Source: Toxorhynchites rutilus septentrionalis (Eukaryota; Arthropoda; Insecta; Diptera; Culicidae). From it: a stretch of DNA of 64,000 nt. The notes beneath the pieces are model-generated. The model was not told where the DNA came from. It saw only the letters and a list, made by a program, of their open reading frames with translations, and did not search any database. The stretch's first letter is position 1. Each line of letters starts with the position of its first letter. The position numbers and the translations under genes were made by a program. Below, one piece after another: positions 21,617 through 34,664 of this stretch. Location: positions 45,429,521-45,493,520 of the forward strand of contig NC_073745.1 of assembly GCF_029784135.1 (NCBI RefSeq), given 5' to 3'.

Positions 21617-22706
21617 TGGGTGAGTTATATCTATGATATAACCGCAAGGTTGACTTGGGACTACCTTAGCTTATCAATCATTTGTTTGTATTTATTAAAT
21701 TTTTGATGGAATGAAACAATTTCCGAATTCAATTGAATTCAATATATTTGCTTTGTGAGTAAAAAGATTGTATAATGTCATGTAAGGTCAATTCATACAT
21801 TGTGATAGATAATGCTCTTCATTACAAGTAAATTTAATGACAGTCCTTTTACGTTTAGTATGATGCCTAGAACAAAATATGTGAACGGGAGAATTATCAA
21901 TCGTTTATTTTATTTTACATTTCCTTCTGAAGTTTGCATCTCTCAAGTGTACGTACTTCTCGAACCACGAATTTGCTTGATTTTATGAACTTCAGGCACT
22001 CAGTTCTGATTTTGACATGTATGTCGAACACATATTGTTTAATCAATAGGCGTTATCGCAGTAAATGGTTAACAACATTTTGCCTAATCATCAAATGGTA
22101 TGCGTAGAAATTCAGTGTGCGGAAGATATGAAGGTATATCCTTCAATACAATAATGAATAACCGAGCCAAACCATTGTGTAAGGCGTAGGCGCTTTTGTA
22201 ATCCGTGCTAGGAAAACACTTTGCGGAGTGCAAAAAAAAATGCGGGTGCAAAGATACCTCCGACTTGCATGAATCAAAAACTTCAACTTCGATTTCCCCA
22301 CGCTACATAGATTTGAACTCTGTGTTAGGGAAACACATTTCAGTCGGAACAAAAATACCCCCGACTTTCATGTATTTGCAATGCAGATTTACCCAAGGCT
22401 GCTTGGGTTTGATGGCTGTGTTAGGGAAATCGTAGATCGGGCCAATTAAAATGAGGCAGTTATGCCGTTTAGATAACGCTTAACATTTTACAGTTATTCA
22501 ATTGTTTATCTAATGAAAAATAACATTTTATTAATTGCGATAGAAGCGTAGAAATATTCCCTATCAATTGATGCAAACATCTTTCCGATCCTGTAAGAAA
22601 TGTTCGAGTAATAAGCATTCGGAATCTTTCATTTTTTCCTGCATGTTCTGTGTTTAGGTTTTCATTTTACCCTCCATATACTCCGGTTAGACGTAGTCCC
22701 ACGTTA
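21617..22706 (-). mobile_element. Y' element (inverted Y relative)
   Basis: Reverse-oriented 1.09-kb relative of Y. It opens with TGGGTGAGTTATATCTATGA, carries two units of the TGTTAGGGAAA repeat near 22310-22430, and ends with GTTAGACGTAGTCCCACGTT. It lies between the A/T-rich tail of Ref1 copy A and the spacer S2; that junction is empty at 46870. Divergence from Y is substantial, so it is a separate insertion, not a recent inversion. The body holds no credible gene. Confidence 0.65.
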
Positions 22707-23608
22707 AAAAAAACAAGAGATATAAAGGAGAAGGAGAAAATTTCCTTAAGCTCCACCATGGTATATTGCACTTGGCGATATTGTAAAATATGTTTGTTGG
22801 GTACCTGGCCACCTTCGATAGTTCTAATAAATTTCAGGCACCCAACATCGAACGGGAATACCTTTCCCAGTAAAACACAAATCCAATTGCCGTCGGCAAA
22901 AGAAACAATGAACCCAACTGCGTTTACGCAGTGCCGACGGCCAACAACACTAAACACCGACTAGTGGATTAGTTTCTGTTCTCAATCAAATAACACACAG
23001 CTTGATTAGCAACACATTTAATCACATGACAAGTCTTTCACAATACTACATATATTAATAAATATTTCACAATAATACAACATTAATTATCGATCACTTA
23101 TATTCATTTTATATCCATATGGATCCTGTGGTGGACGAACTCGAACTGGTTGAACTCCGCAGAATTACATTTCAGCTGCGCGCTGCCGATTTCTCGCTGT
23201 GCGATGTTTTATTTCTTCGGCTCCGGTAGAGTGGTGAATTTCTACCTTCTATTAGGTTTCCACTTTGTATTGTGTCCGGCTCACACAAGAGAGAAGAGTA
23301 TGACCGGCGTTTACGCAAAACAGTTTGCGTTCTCGCTTCCACTGGTAGAAGACCTGTATCCAGAACAGTTATCCGTACCGTTAATATTGCCGGTTTGTTT
23401 ATAACTCCCCTTTTGTCCGCAATCGGTTGATGAGAATCATAGTGAGGGCATTGATCGCTAATTGCAGACCTAAACAAACTCTCCTTTCCAGGGTTGCAGT
23501 AGGGATGTTCTGTTACTCGCCAACAATGTTATTTATAATTTCTATCACAGTCTCGCTCTAGTCATCGAGAAGTCATCAACCTCCCTTAAGGCTGATAGTT
23601 TATTTTTT
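22707..23608 (+). other. Ref1-unit spacer S2, copy B (no MITE)
   Basis: This copy shows the pre-insertion state for the hAT MITE (single GTTGAACT near 23149). The two opposing frames at 23150-23477 are shared by all units but resemble no family I know. S2 is split from S3 here by X'. Confidence 0.6.
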
Positions 23609-24514
23609 TGACGTAGGATTACGTCTTTCGGGAACATATTGGGGTACAAATTGAAAATCGAAAATCGAGCACATCGTGAAAATTGTCCAATTTCAAACGC
23701 TTATTACTCAGTCATTTCATGATGGATTGATGAAATTTTTGCGTCAATCGATTTCGGCACTCCATAACAATTTTTTATATTGAAGAAAATAATGTATGTC
23801 TAGTTTCATGACTATCGAACAATAGAAATCTCAACCCCTATCCTTTCGGAAATACCCTCTTCTGATTGGTCGAAGTTGACGACATATGCGGCTGTTCCCT
23901 AACAGAGACATCAAAACCAAGCTGCCTGGGGGAAATCGACATTGCAAATATATGAAAGTAGGGGGAGCTTTTGTTCCCACCCAAAAGTGTTCCCTAACAG
24001 AGACATCAAAAGCAAGGTGCCCGGGTGATCTCGGCATGGTAAATATATGCAAACCGGGGGCATTTTTATATTGCAAGTAAGGTTAATGATACGATTAATT
24101 TTAGCAAATAAAATTTAGATTTGGAACTTTAATGCTGTTTGCATCGTGAAATTTCATATCATTGACCGATCATGTATTGTGAAAAATTTAGCACAAGTGT
24201 AGGTGTAAAATTGTATGTGGTAGCTTGTTGTGTTAAAAACGACTTGATATATGAAACGATTTATTTCAATTTTCATAAACAAAAACCAAGGTGTGTTCCC
24301 GCTCAAGAACGGGTGGTTCGGTTTGAGCTATCTGTTTTGTTGTGTTCATTTTCAACCAAACAACCAAACAAAACGGCCCTTTTCAGGGCCACCAGATAAT
24401 TATCAGAGAGTTTATCGATGAAATTTTTCCAACTTATCCAAAATCAACAGATAGCCTAACGGAATCCTACGTCAACTATGCGGTTGTAACTCGGACACAA
24501 CTCTCCTGTGACTT
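23609..24514 (-). mobile_element. X' element (inverted X relative) with a histone stem-loop
   Basis: Reverse-oriented X relative of 0.91 kb, from TGACGTAGGATTACGTCTTT to CTCCTGTGACTT. Compared with X it has about 150 different bases near 24270-24410 that include a histone-type 3' stem-loop. Flanking TTTT on both sides may be the target duplication. The site is empty at 17897 and 47028, where S2 continues into S3. Confidence 0.65.
24375..24390 (+). terminator. Canonical histone 3' stem-loop inside X'
   Basis: GGCCCTTTTCAGGGCC preceded by CAAAAC and followed by ACCA fits the histone mRNA 3'-end consensus including its flanks. No histone reading frame is next to it; only the processing signal seems to have been captured. 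Confidence 0.75.
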
Positions 24515-25679
24515 TTTCGCTTTCAAATTGGCCTTTTAAAGGCTGCTAGGGAGTAGCGACAAAACCACGCAAACTATTGCCATCATGCATGGCCTGGCCG
24601 GGTAATGAGTCAGTATGAGGTCACCTCATGGGAAATAGTATTGCCGTACGATGTTTTAAACACGATTTTCTCGACGTTATTTCAACCCGACCGATTTGGC
24701 TGATTTTTTTTATCAGCATGTAAAAATGAATTATCTAAGGCGTTACATAGCTGTTTTTTTGATATATATTTTTTTAGATTTTTCAAAAATCGCTATTTAG
24801 ATATTTTTCATAGAAAATATCTAATTTTTAACAAAAACGGTCGCCGTTTTGGCATTTTTTCGAATTTTCAAAAACCCCTATGTAACGCTTTAGGTATTGT
24901 CCTAAAATTTCAAAATATTCATTGAAATTCGTTCTGTGACATCCCATTGTTTCCCAACCGATACCACCAGCAAGGTACCGATTTTCATACAGAATTTACG
25001 CATCAGGCTGTCAACAGCGTCGTGATCATTATTCGTGCACATAAAAAATGGAATGTACAAAAATAACTTAAACAATAACCAAAATACACGAACACTTCAC
25101 TCTATTCGTAATATCCGAAAAAAATCAACGAAAATTTATTATTTTCCGACCTGCCAGACAGGGGTTCCTTCTTAATGGAGAATTCGATTTCAAACAACTT
25201 GCATTGTTTGCGCTCAAAAGAAGAGTACTGATTTCTCAAAAATAGTTAACACCAATTAGGGTTCAAAATTGACGCGAGTCAAAAAGGACTTTTTCCCTTC
25301 CAAACTATCCAAATAGTACCCATCGAATTTTGCACAATGAGATCCATGCATTTGTGTTCCAGATGTTTCACGGAGAACAACCGCTAAGAAATATATATCT
25401 ACCCATGCTCGAATTTTATTCGAAAGGAGAAATGATAGGTAGGATTTTTTCAATTTATCAATACGAACGTCACAGGTACAGGTAGTGAATTCAAATTTTG
25501 TACCCCTGGTAGATAACTAAAACATACGTACTGAACAGAACAATTTGTACCTCACATTCCCTTATAATGCGCATCTCGCATAGATGTCATCACAATTTAA
25601 TCAAAGTCGTTCACTTGTTAACTGTTGAAAACAGTCGAGAACCATAAACACCGTGACTCATCTGTCAGCATAACGCGAA
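24515..25679 (+). other. Spacer S3 and upstream region of Ref1-like copy B
   Basis: S3 (from CGCTTTCAAATTGGCC) passes directly into the poly-T start of the Ref1 unit at 24752, the arrangement before Y was inserted. The 0.9 kb upstream of the gene differs from copy A by only a handful of bases. Confidence 0.6.
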
Positions 25680-26567
25680 ATGGATAAAATCGAAATGAGT
25701 TTGGATGAAATCATCAAGACGCAGAAAACACATAAAGGTAAAAATCCTCGCAAAGATGTTGAAAAGTCAACTGGTACCAATGGGACGTCAAAAAAACGCA
25801 AACAAAATGGCACCAACAAAAAACCACAAAAAGGTAATCGGAACAGTCTCGACAAACCATCGCAGAAACGTACTGCGAACCTACAAGGACAACGAAACAG
25901 TGGTGTTGGAAAGAAGTTCCGAAAGAACACCGCACCGCCAAGGGATGGCGGAGGTGTCCAGAAAGGGGGCAATCGAGGAGGAATCCAACGTCCGAAGAAA
26001 GCACGCTATAATGTAAATGCTCCGAAACTCGAACTGTTTACCGCCGGTTACAAAAATGCGACCGAAGGTAGCACCAAAATGGTGGTGTCAAATCTGGACC
26101 AAGGTGTGTCGGACTCGGATATGATCGAACTCTTCTCGGAATGTGGACCCCTCGAGGGCGCCACGGTTCACTACGATCGGAACGGAGTGTCTTTGGGGAC
26201 GGCTGACGTGATATTCGGGCGACGGGTCGACGCAGTGAAAGCGATGAAACAGTTCAACGGGATCCGTCTCGATGGTCGACCGATGAATATACAGCTAGCA
26301 GGTCCGGTGGTCACACCAACGAGGACGGTGAATGCAGCATTATCGCATGTAGAGCGACCACGGGAGAGACTGCCACAACGTCGGGGTCATGATTCTAACA
26401 TGCGGGCGGTATCGCCGAAGGTGCGTAGCCAGCAAACACATCGAGATTTTCGGGATCGAAGTTTTGACAGGACGAGAGCCAACGGCCAGAATCGTCGCGA
26501 GCATCAAAGACCAGGGGCTAATCAAAATCGTCGTGTGAGTGGTGGAAACAGCGGTCGTCGACGCTGA
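25680..26567 (+). CDS. Ref1: ALY/REF1-like mRNA export adaptor, copy B
   Basis: ALY/REF proteins bind nascent mRNA in the nucleus, are loaded by the helicase UAP56 and hand mRNA to the NXF1 exporter. The 295-residue frame begins MDKIEMSLDEIIKTQ, the conserved N-terminal UAP56-binding box, followed by a Lys/Arg/Asn-rich linker (about 15-110) with a Gly-rich RGG-like patch (GGGVQKGGNRGG). A single RRM spans about 133-207: RNP2-like [42 protein letters not shown] with RNP1, and [11 protein letters not shown]. The tail is Arg-rich and ends SGGNSGRRR; the second UAP56 box usual at the C-terminus is missing. No intron is visible, while family genes usually have several, so this is probably a retrocopy or fast-evolving paralogue. 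AATAAA signals follow at about 26620 and 26650. Confidence 0.88.
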   Translation: MDKIEMSLDEIIKTQKTHKGKNPRKDVEKSTGTNGTSKKRKQNGTNKKPQKGNRNSLDKPSQKRTANLQGQRNSGVGKKFRKNTAPPRDGGGVQKGGNRGGIQRPKKARYNVNAPKLELFTAGYKNATEGSTKMVVSNLDQGVSDSDMIELFSECGPLEGATVHYDRNGVSLGTADVIFGRRVDAVKAMKQFNGIRLDGRPMNIQLAGPVVTPTRTVNAALSHVERPRERLPQRRGHDSNMRAVSPKVRSQQTHRDFRDRSFDRTRANGQNRREHQRPGANQNRRVSGGNSGRRR

Positions 26568-26791
26568 TCAATCATGAACATAATCAACGTGAGCAATAGG
26601 TGATGAATGTGAGCAAAATAAAAATTGGGTTGTAGCTAAAAATAAGAGGAAAATAAAAATTTTAATCGTAGTTCTAACAGAAAATATAAGGCTGTATTCA
26701 TTTCAGTTGACGACTATATTCTAGTTCCAATAGATCGTTTTAAAACAGATTGATGGAATATTATATTCCTATCTTTAAAATGAACAGACAA

Positions 26792-27307
26792 GGAGATTCG
26801 TTCGCTCACTTGCAAGCTTATCGGACGCATTCTTCAGTCGATCCGAAAGAGGTGTTTTTTTTCACATCGATTCTATTGTGTTTTTTCATCCGGCGCGCTT
26901 GCAAGCGTGGTGAATCTCAACCAAATAAGTGGTGTACGATCGAGACACTGAGGATCCATTCAACAGATCACATACGTCACACCGCAGCGGCAAGTAGAAG
27001 TTTATTTCTTTTTTTCTCCTTTCTATCATTTCTTCCACTTTCTGTGCATAACAAATACCATTGTTTCGCTGGGTGTTTACGTAATCATCAAGCGTTGGCA
27101 TTAGGGTGACCATCTTCATATATATTGCACTTGAACATTTGTTGGAACTTTTTTCATTTTTGAATTTAATTTATTAAAAATTAGTTTGAATAACTATAAT
27201 TTTCTACTGTAACTAAAATAGAAGTTTATCTTATTATATTTATTTTTAAATTTTTTTAATTACCAATAAATTCTGTTCATATCGAACAGTTGACGAAATT
27301 TATTACT
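26792..27307 (+). promoter_or_regulatory. LINE 5' untranslated region
   Basis: About 516 bases from the LINE 5' end to the ORF1 ATG. LINEs of this group carry an internal promoter here. The first half is complex (CACTTGCAAGCTTATCGG), the second half strongly AT-rich. It is the only copy of the LINE 5' end in the window. Confidence 0.6.
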
Positions 27308-27430
27308 ATGGCTGAAGGCGGGGAGGATCCCGCAACGACGCCAACGTATATCTCTGATACGGAACCCCCTGAAGAACCGGAAGGTGAAGTAGAAATTGGA
27401 ATAGAAAACGTAATTTCTGATGATGAGGAG
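27308..27430 (+). CDS. LINE ORF1 N-terminal exon-like piece, copy C
   Basis: Forty-one codons starting MAEGGEDPATTPTYISDTEP and ending in an acidic ISDDEE. The last five bases are the AGGAG target site. Continued at 35030 (DEEKLDFRQKV) without loss of frame, so the gypsy insertion simply splits ORF1. The acidic N-terminus is typical for LINE ORF1 proteins of this kind. Confidence 0.8.
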
Positions 27431-27680
27431 TGTGGGGGTTTAGAACCCCTTGGATGAAATATCGCACTGGCTTACGCTAGTACCAAATAATGCATTTTGC
27501 AACACATCCTCCACAGCTCTACCAACAAATGAAGCATAAAATAAGCGACCCGATCTGTCATCGTCTCGGCTACGTCAGCACTTGCTGAAACACCATTCAT
27601 TCGATATTCGTCCGTCTACGAGGTAAGTCCTTCATGCATGCTTCGGGGGCGATTCTCCTTTGCACATAATGGATTTCACA
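27431..27680 (+). repeat. 5' LTR of gypsy element, copy C
   Basis: Starts TGTGGGGGTTTAGAACCCC, a short internal inverted repeat, and ends GGATTTCACA. It should contain the promoter. A strong splice donor TACGAG|GTAAGT lies at 27622/27623. Confidence 0.92.
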
Positions 27681-27698
27681 ATGGCGACATGTGACAGG
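27681..27698 (+). other. Primer binding region of gypsy element
   Basis: ATGGCGACATGTGACAGG directly follows the 5' LTR, the place where a tRNA 3' end pairs to start minus-strand synthesis. I do not assign the tRNA. Confidence 0.6.
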
Positions 27699-27966
27699 GT
27701 TGTTTTCTTTTAAAAAAAAAGAAACAAATTATTAAAAATTACTGCAAAAGAGAATCACCCAAAGGAAACTGCATGTTTTGGATAAGTAAATAAAAGAAAA
27801 AAGTGATTGAGTTTCTCAGTGGGATAAGTGTCTTTTTTTTTTACTTTTCTCCGTTTCTCGACACGCTTCTATCAGTTTTATGTACGCTGCGCGGTTGCAA
27901 AAGTGAAGTGAAGTAAGGAAAAAAATCATAGTTGTAATTTTGTGAAAATTGGAAAAAACCCTTCAG

Positions 27967-30182
27967 GTGAGTCACTTATTAATCAAATGTTCTTTTTGTT
28001 TGTGGATTTATTTATTTTACGAAATGATTGCGTCATTCGGGAAAGTGTCGGAGTGCAGATTGGAAAAAAATGAAAAATCGGCCGCGTCGCCATGAGTTGT
28101 CCAATTTTAGACGCTGCTGGCTCACTCACTGAGGGATTTATTAGATTTTTTTTTTTTTACATCAACCGATTTAAGCACTCCCTGGAAAGTTTCAAGCACC
28201 GTTTAATGAAAATGTGCGTTGCTACAATATTTGCGAAAGCGGGCAACGTCGAATCGTTTTCGCGTGCGGTTTTTTTTTATATACATGTATATCACCATTA
28301 CGAGACCTGCTTTGTAAGTCGCTTGCTCGATATAAAGTATACATGCGAGTGTACATAATATAATTTGACATACTGGTTGTATCGCGAAGTTTTATTGCGA
28401 TGACCGATTATGCATTGTGGGGCGTTTGATGTGGGTGTAAGTGTGGCACTATCTGCTCTAGCAGTTTCCCTGGAAGTGACTTCGGGGCTAAAGCAGATCG
28501 TTGGAATTTTCAATCGCTACAAATGTTATATTTTTATTCCTGTTCAGTCGTGTCTCGGACACAACACTTCTTCTTCTATTTCTCGGTAACTGGATGTGCT
28601 TTAGTGAAAAGGGGGGGGGGGCTTATTAGGTGATTCTTTTATATTTGTGGTATATTTTGTTTGACTGTTTACATGCGAACCATTAAACCACAGCATAAGT
28701 GTGTAATAATATCAGTATGTGATAATCAAATAAGAAGCTTCCAATGTAACGACCGTCGCTAATCTTTCGCAGTCGTTGTTCGTAGCCGGAGTGGAGCCTA
28801 TGCAACGTTGATACTCTCGCTATCGCGCGTAAGCGTCCTTCAACGTTTGGTTGCTCGTGAATGCTTCAGGAACAGGATCAGGATAAACACTGCTTTTGTT
28901 TTCGGCACAACAACAAGTGTATTTTGCAGAAACAAAGCTTATTATAACTACTTAATTTTTTAAATTTTTAATTGAATTGAAATCATATGCAATTGTGATA
29001 GAATGCTAACGAATGAATAAAACTACGTTTTCTTGATGCTAGTCGATCGTATACTTAATGGTCCTCTTCGCGATTATCTGCTCACAGCCTCCGAAGCGCA
29101 CCACTCTTGCTAGTGGTCAATTGTACGGGTTGGATTTATTTTTTTCTCTTGAATGAGATCCTCTTATCCTGTCGCACTAATAATCGTTGTTTGTACCATT
29201 TGTGCTGCTATATATTCTTCGTGGAAACTCCGTATTAAATCACTAGTTCAATCTAGGTTCACTAGTCGTTGAATTACTTTTTACTATTACTTAGTTGAAT
29301 AAAGTGTTCAGTATGATTCCTTGCTGTGGTGGTTAAGAGAAGACACACGTCCACAATGAGTTTATTCGGCTCTGTCGTTGAAAGAAATTGTTGTTTATTT
29401 AGAGGTATGGTTCGGTATAACCATAGGTGTATCAAATGGTATTGTACGACCATGAATAAACGAAATGGTTCGGTACGATCATGAATAAACGAAATGGTTC
29501 GGTACGACCATAAATAGATGAAAGAAATGGTTCGGTACGACCATCGTTAAAAATGATAAAATGGTTTGGTACAACCATATATAGACTATGGAATGGTTCG
29601 AAACGATCATAGATATATGAAATGGTTCGGTACGACCATTGTTGAAATGATGGAATGGTTTGGTACGACCATTGATAGATTATGAAATGCTTCGGTACGA
29701 GTATATATAAATGGAACAAATGGTTCGGTACGACCATAAATATATGAAAGAAATGGTTCGGTACGACCATTGTTGAAATGATAAAATGGTTTAGTACAAC
29801 CATAGATAGCTATGAAATGGTTCGGTACGACCATGAGTGAACGAAATGGTTCAGTACGACCATAAATATACAAAATGGTTCGGTACGACCATAAATAGAT
29901 GGCATAAATGGTTCGGTACAACCATTGTTAAAATGATGAAATGGTTTGGAGCATAAATGGACTTATGGAATGATTTTTTGAATTATAACTAAACGAATTG
30001 TACGATGTAGAGAAAAAAAAATATATTCAATTCGTTTAGTGAATATATTGAATATATTGAACAAAATGACAAAATGAATGAATTGTGTTGCATTTATGAA
30101 AATGTATTGTTGCGATGCAATATACATGATATACAGCAGGTGTGATTCTTAAAATTGTTCTTTCCCTTTCTGGCATTTACAG
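27967..30182 (+). other. Probable leader intron, copy C
   Basis: Same donor (CTTCAG|GTGAGT) and acceptor (TTTACAG) as in copy A. In this complete copy the LTR donor at 27623 offers an alternative 5' splice site to the same acceptor. Confidence 0.55.
29396..29951. repeat. Minisatellite in the gypsy leader, copy C
   Basis: Unit for unit the same array as at 4160-4715, with no visible unit gain or loss, which again points to a very recent duplication since arrays of this kind normally change length quickly. Confidence 0.9.
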
Positions 30183-30190
30183 TATTCAGT

Positions 30191-31378
30191 ATGCCAGGTG
30201 GCAAATACGTACGAGTCATCGCTAATGCTGACGATGTCTGTGACAATGAAGAGAGAGACCCAGAGGAAGAGTCCATTGAGTCAGACGGAGAGGAACTCAA
30301 TGTGTCTTGTTCGAGAAAGGAGAATGTAAATGAAAACTTACTTCATAGACCGGAACGTATGGAGAAGGCAGTATTTACAACGTCGAACCAACAAGAGCAA
30401 CAGTTGAGTGATGTAACAGTTCCTCCATGGCTTACTCCGCGAGTCGAGTTGTCACAGGGTTCGAACAATCTGGAAACCCATGATTCTTCCCAAGTCAAGA
30501 CAGATACTATTGGGGGAATACGTTGGGACATTCGGCCTTTTCCACAAGGTATACCCACCAGTAAATTGTGGACTGAATGGTGTCGGTTCAAATCAAATTT
30601 CGAGATTGCTACGGATTTGAACAATGTCAGCAACAATAAACGGGCCAAACTGTTATACCTTCTCTTGGGTGATGAACTACAGGGTTTAGTCACGGCTGCT
30701 AAGCTATGCCCAAGTTTCCTTGATTCACAATGTTACTCAACTTTAACGCAGAATATTAGCACATATCTGCGATCACTAGTTGATACAACAGCTGAACACG
30801 AAGAGTTCACTCGTCTCAAGCAGGAGTCTAACGAGTCTGTTGTAACATTTTATGCAAGAGTCGTAGAAAAGGCTGGTATGTGTGGCTATGGCAATGATGA
30901 GAATAGGTTTATCCGTTCTCAGATACTACAGGGAATGAGCAACCGAGACGTTGCCAATGCGGCAAGAACGTATAACCATGACACCCAATCTGTTATTCAA
31001 GCAGCTACACGAGCTGAAGCATTCAACATCAATGCGGGTCCCTCCAAGGTGGATGGTATAATGGAAGTTACTAGTAAACCAAGTAAACAACAATCAGAAC
31101 AGAAGAAATTTTCATCAGGTGGATGGAACGTACAAGGTCGGGGATTTTCAAATGGCCCGCCGAACAATCGTAAATATTCCTACAATAAATTTGTCGGGAA
31201 ACGCAACCGGTGCTTCCGATGTGATCGTCCCAAGCATAATGGGAAGCAGTGTCCAGCTTTATTCAAGAACTGTAACACGTGCAACGAGCGTGGCCATTTT
31301 TCTGCCACATGTCGCAAGAGATGGGTAAACAGTCTTGGTTCTTCAAAGGATGTTGATGAATCCATACATAATAAACAG

Positions 31379-31384
<6 letters not shown>
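30191..31384 (+). CDS. Retrotransposon Gag, copy C
   Basis: Identical in translation to copy A: acidic N-terminus, Ty3-type Gag core and two C-x2-C-x4-H-x4-C knuckles. The start ATG at 30191 follows the likely acceptor at 30182. It ends in the intron-like spacer two codons past the donor (CAG|GTATGA). Confidence 0.88.
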
Positions 31385-31576
<192 letters not shown>

Positions 31577-34500
31577 ATGGTTAATTCGCTATTCCTTTCT
31601 GATGTTCTAGTGAACTGTTATGTCGGTTCATCAAAACCGATATCATTCTTGATAGATTCGGGTGCAGATGTCAATGTGATCGGGGGTAGCGATTGGGAAA
31701 GTTTAGAGATGCAGGTCAGATATGGGTCCGCAAACCTCGAGTTTACTGAATGTACAGTTCACCCTGATCTTCGAGCGTATGCTGCTGATCTGCCGATGTC
31801 AGTCACGAAGATTTTTTGGGCAAAAGTAGAAGTCGAAGGTCTGAATAAACCGGTTGTTCGAGCAAAGTTTTTGGTAATTCCAAAGGGTCGTAGGTCATTA
31901 CTGGGCCGAGAAACCGCTAGTGATTTGAAATTATTACTAATTGGACAAGCTGTCACCTGTTCAGAACAAAGTGAAGATGTTAAAATTTTTCCAAAGGTTC
32001 CGGGAATCAAAGTCAAATTTAGTATTGATAGAACTGTACCACCAGTACGAAACGCTTATTTCAATGTTCCCGCTGCGTTCAGAGAAGCAGCTAAAGTGAG
32101 GCTCGAGGAGATGGAAGCTAGAGGTATTATAGAGAAAGTCACGACTGCTCCAGAATGGATTAGCGGTATGTCAGCCGTTCCAAAAGGCAAGGACGACTTT
32201 AGATTAGTGGTAAATATGCGTGCGCCGAACAAGGCAATTAAAAGGGAATATTTTCGGCTGCCACTGTTGAATGAAATGAAGACAAAATTGCACGGAGCTA
32301 GATACTTTACTAAACTGGATTTAACAAGTGCATACTATCACCTGGAGTTAAGTCAGGAGTCGAGGGAATTAACCACCTTTCTTGCGGAACACGGGATGTA
32401 TCGTTTTACGCGACTCATGTTCGGGGTTAACTGTGCCCCCGAAATTTTTCAGCGAGAAATGACTCGCATATTGGAAGGGATCTTCAATGTTATCGTTTAT
32501 ATTGACGATATACTGATATTCGCAGACACTTTGGAACACTTAAGGAAGACGGTTGCCAACGTCCTCAAAGCACTTAGAGCAAACAATCTAACGCTGAATA
32601 CAGATAAATGTGAATTTGACCGAGAACGAATCAAATTCCTTGGTCATGAACTGGATAAAAATGGTTTCCACGTCGACGATGCTAAAGTTGCTAATATCCG
32701 AAACTTCCGCGAACCTTCAACCGTATCTGAGCTTCGAAGTTTTCTTGGATTGGCGTCCTTCGTGAGTTCCTATATCAAGAACTTTGCTGATTTGACGAGT
32801 CCATTGTGGAAAGTAGCTACCTCCCATACATGGCAATGGGGCCCAGATCAGACTAAAGCATTTGAAGATACTAAAAACATGATAGCAAATTCTACGATTG
32901 CGTTGGGATATTTTTCAGGAAGCGATAGAGCAGTGCTCTATACCGACGCTTCTCCAGTTGCGCTAGGAGCAGTGCTTACGCAAGAAGGTAACGATGGAAC
33001 TAAGAGAATAATCAGTTTTGCGTCTAAAGCGCTGACATCTACAGAGAAAAAGTATGCGCAGAACCAGAGAGAAGCGCTGGGTGCTGTATGGGCGGTGGAG
33101 TATTTTTCATTCTTCCTGCTTGGAAGACACTTCATCCTACGAACAGATGCAAGAGGTGTCAGTTTTATCCTCAATAGATCCCGGGAGGATTCAAAGAGAG
33201 CACTAACCAGAGCGGACGGGTGGGCTCTGCGACTGAGTCCATATAGCTATGAGGTGGAATTCATTCGTGGGAGAGATAATATTGCTGATCCGTCATCACG
33301 TCTTTACGGAGGAGTTGCTGAACCATTCAATGAAGATGTAAGCCCATGGGAGATCGCTTGCCTTGAAGCAAACAGCGTGAGTTTTTTGACAGAAGACGAG
33401 ATTTGTGAGGCTACAGAACAGGATGAAACGTTGAAAAAAGTATTAAACGCTCTGAAATATGGGGAATGGCCAAAAGAACTGAACAGATTCTTTTCAGTAA
33501 GAAACGAGCTTTGCATTAGAAACAGAATTATTTTGAAAGGAGGTCGAGCTGTAATCCCGGAGTCACTACGAGAGAAAGCATTAAGCGTAGCTCACGAAGG
33601 ACATCCGTTAGCTGCAAAACTGAAGTCTATTTTAAGAGAGCGTGTATGGTGGCCAGGTATGGCCGGAGATGCTGAGATGTGGGTTAAGGCCTGTCGGTCA
33701 TGCGCGGTCAATGGAAAATCGGAAAAGCCCACTCCAATGATGCGCACCATAATCCCGAAGACTGCCTGGGAAACTATCGCACTTGATTTTAATGGGCCTT
33801 ATGCCAAGTTCGGAAGCATCTACATACTGGTGATTGTCGATTATCGTTCGAGGTACATAATAGCTCGTCCTGTGAAATCCACCAGTTTCGAACACACAAA
33901 AAAAGTGCTCGAGGAAATCTTCGAAAGGGAAGGTTTTCCGGATAGTATGAAGAGTGATAACGGACCTCCGTTCAATGGAGAGGACTATAGTCGATTCTGC
34001 CATGAAAGAGGTATCAAAACTATTTTTCTCAACACCTAACTTTCCTCAACAAAATGGTATGGTTGAGAACTATATGAAGATCATTAATAAATCCATGGCC
34101 GTAGCTGCCGCTATGGGGTTGGACTATAACTCAGAATTGCAAGCTGCTGTTCATGCTCACAATGCAGCCTCCCACACTATTACGAAAGTTCCACCAGAGG
34201 AAATCATGTGTGGAAGAAGGATTAAACGCGGGCTGCCGCTATTCAATCGGGGGATACCGGATAACGACAACAGTGAAATCAACGAGAGGGATCGAAAAAT
34301 GAAGCTGAAATCCAAAGAACGTGAGGACAACCGCCGTGGTGCTCGAAACTGCCAATTGAAGCCTGGAGATAATGTAATAATACAGCGTCAGCAACGAGCC
34401 AAAGGCGATTCGAGGTTTGGTACACAGCGCTATACCATTCTGGAAGAAAGAAATGGATGTCTAATACTCTGTGACGACGAGGGACGTACTATTAAACGTC

Positions 34501-34664
34501 ACGTGTCTCAGACCAAAAAAGTTTTCGAATGGCGCGATCAATCAGCTTTAAAAGATGCTTCAGAGCAGGGCCACACAAATGATAAACGGATTCCACGATC
34601 TGTGAGGAATAAAAAAGTCCCTAACCACCTAAAAGACTTCGTACGCATAGTTGGTGATAGATAA
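31577..34664 (+). pseudogene. Retrotransposon Pol, copy C, frameshifted
   Basis: Same domain order and residues as copy A (protease DSGA, RT YIDD, RNase H TDAS, integrase). The first frame stops at 34039 after the shift in the T run at about 34023-34027 and the integrase C-terminus continues in the next frame to 34664. Because copies A and C stem from one insertion, the shared lesion counts as one event. If reads were from a homopolymer-prone platform it might be a consensus error. Confidence 0.9.

Noticed and set aside
23150..23477. Overlapping 84 and 101 codon frames in spacer S2
   Set aside because: Both are short and unlike known proteins; their conservation is explained by the recent duplication of the unit.
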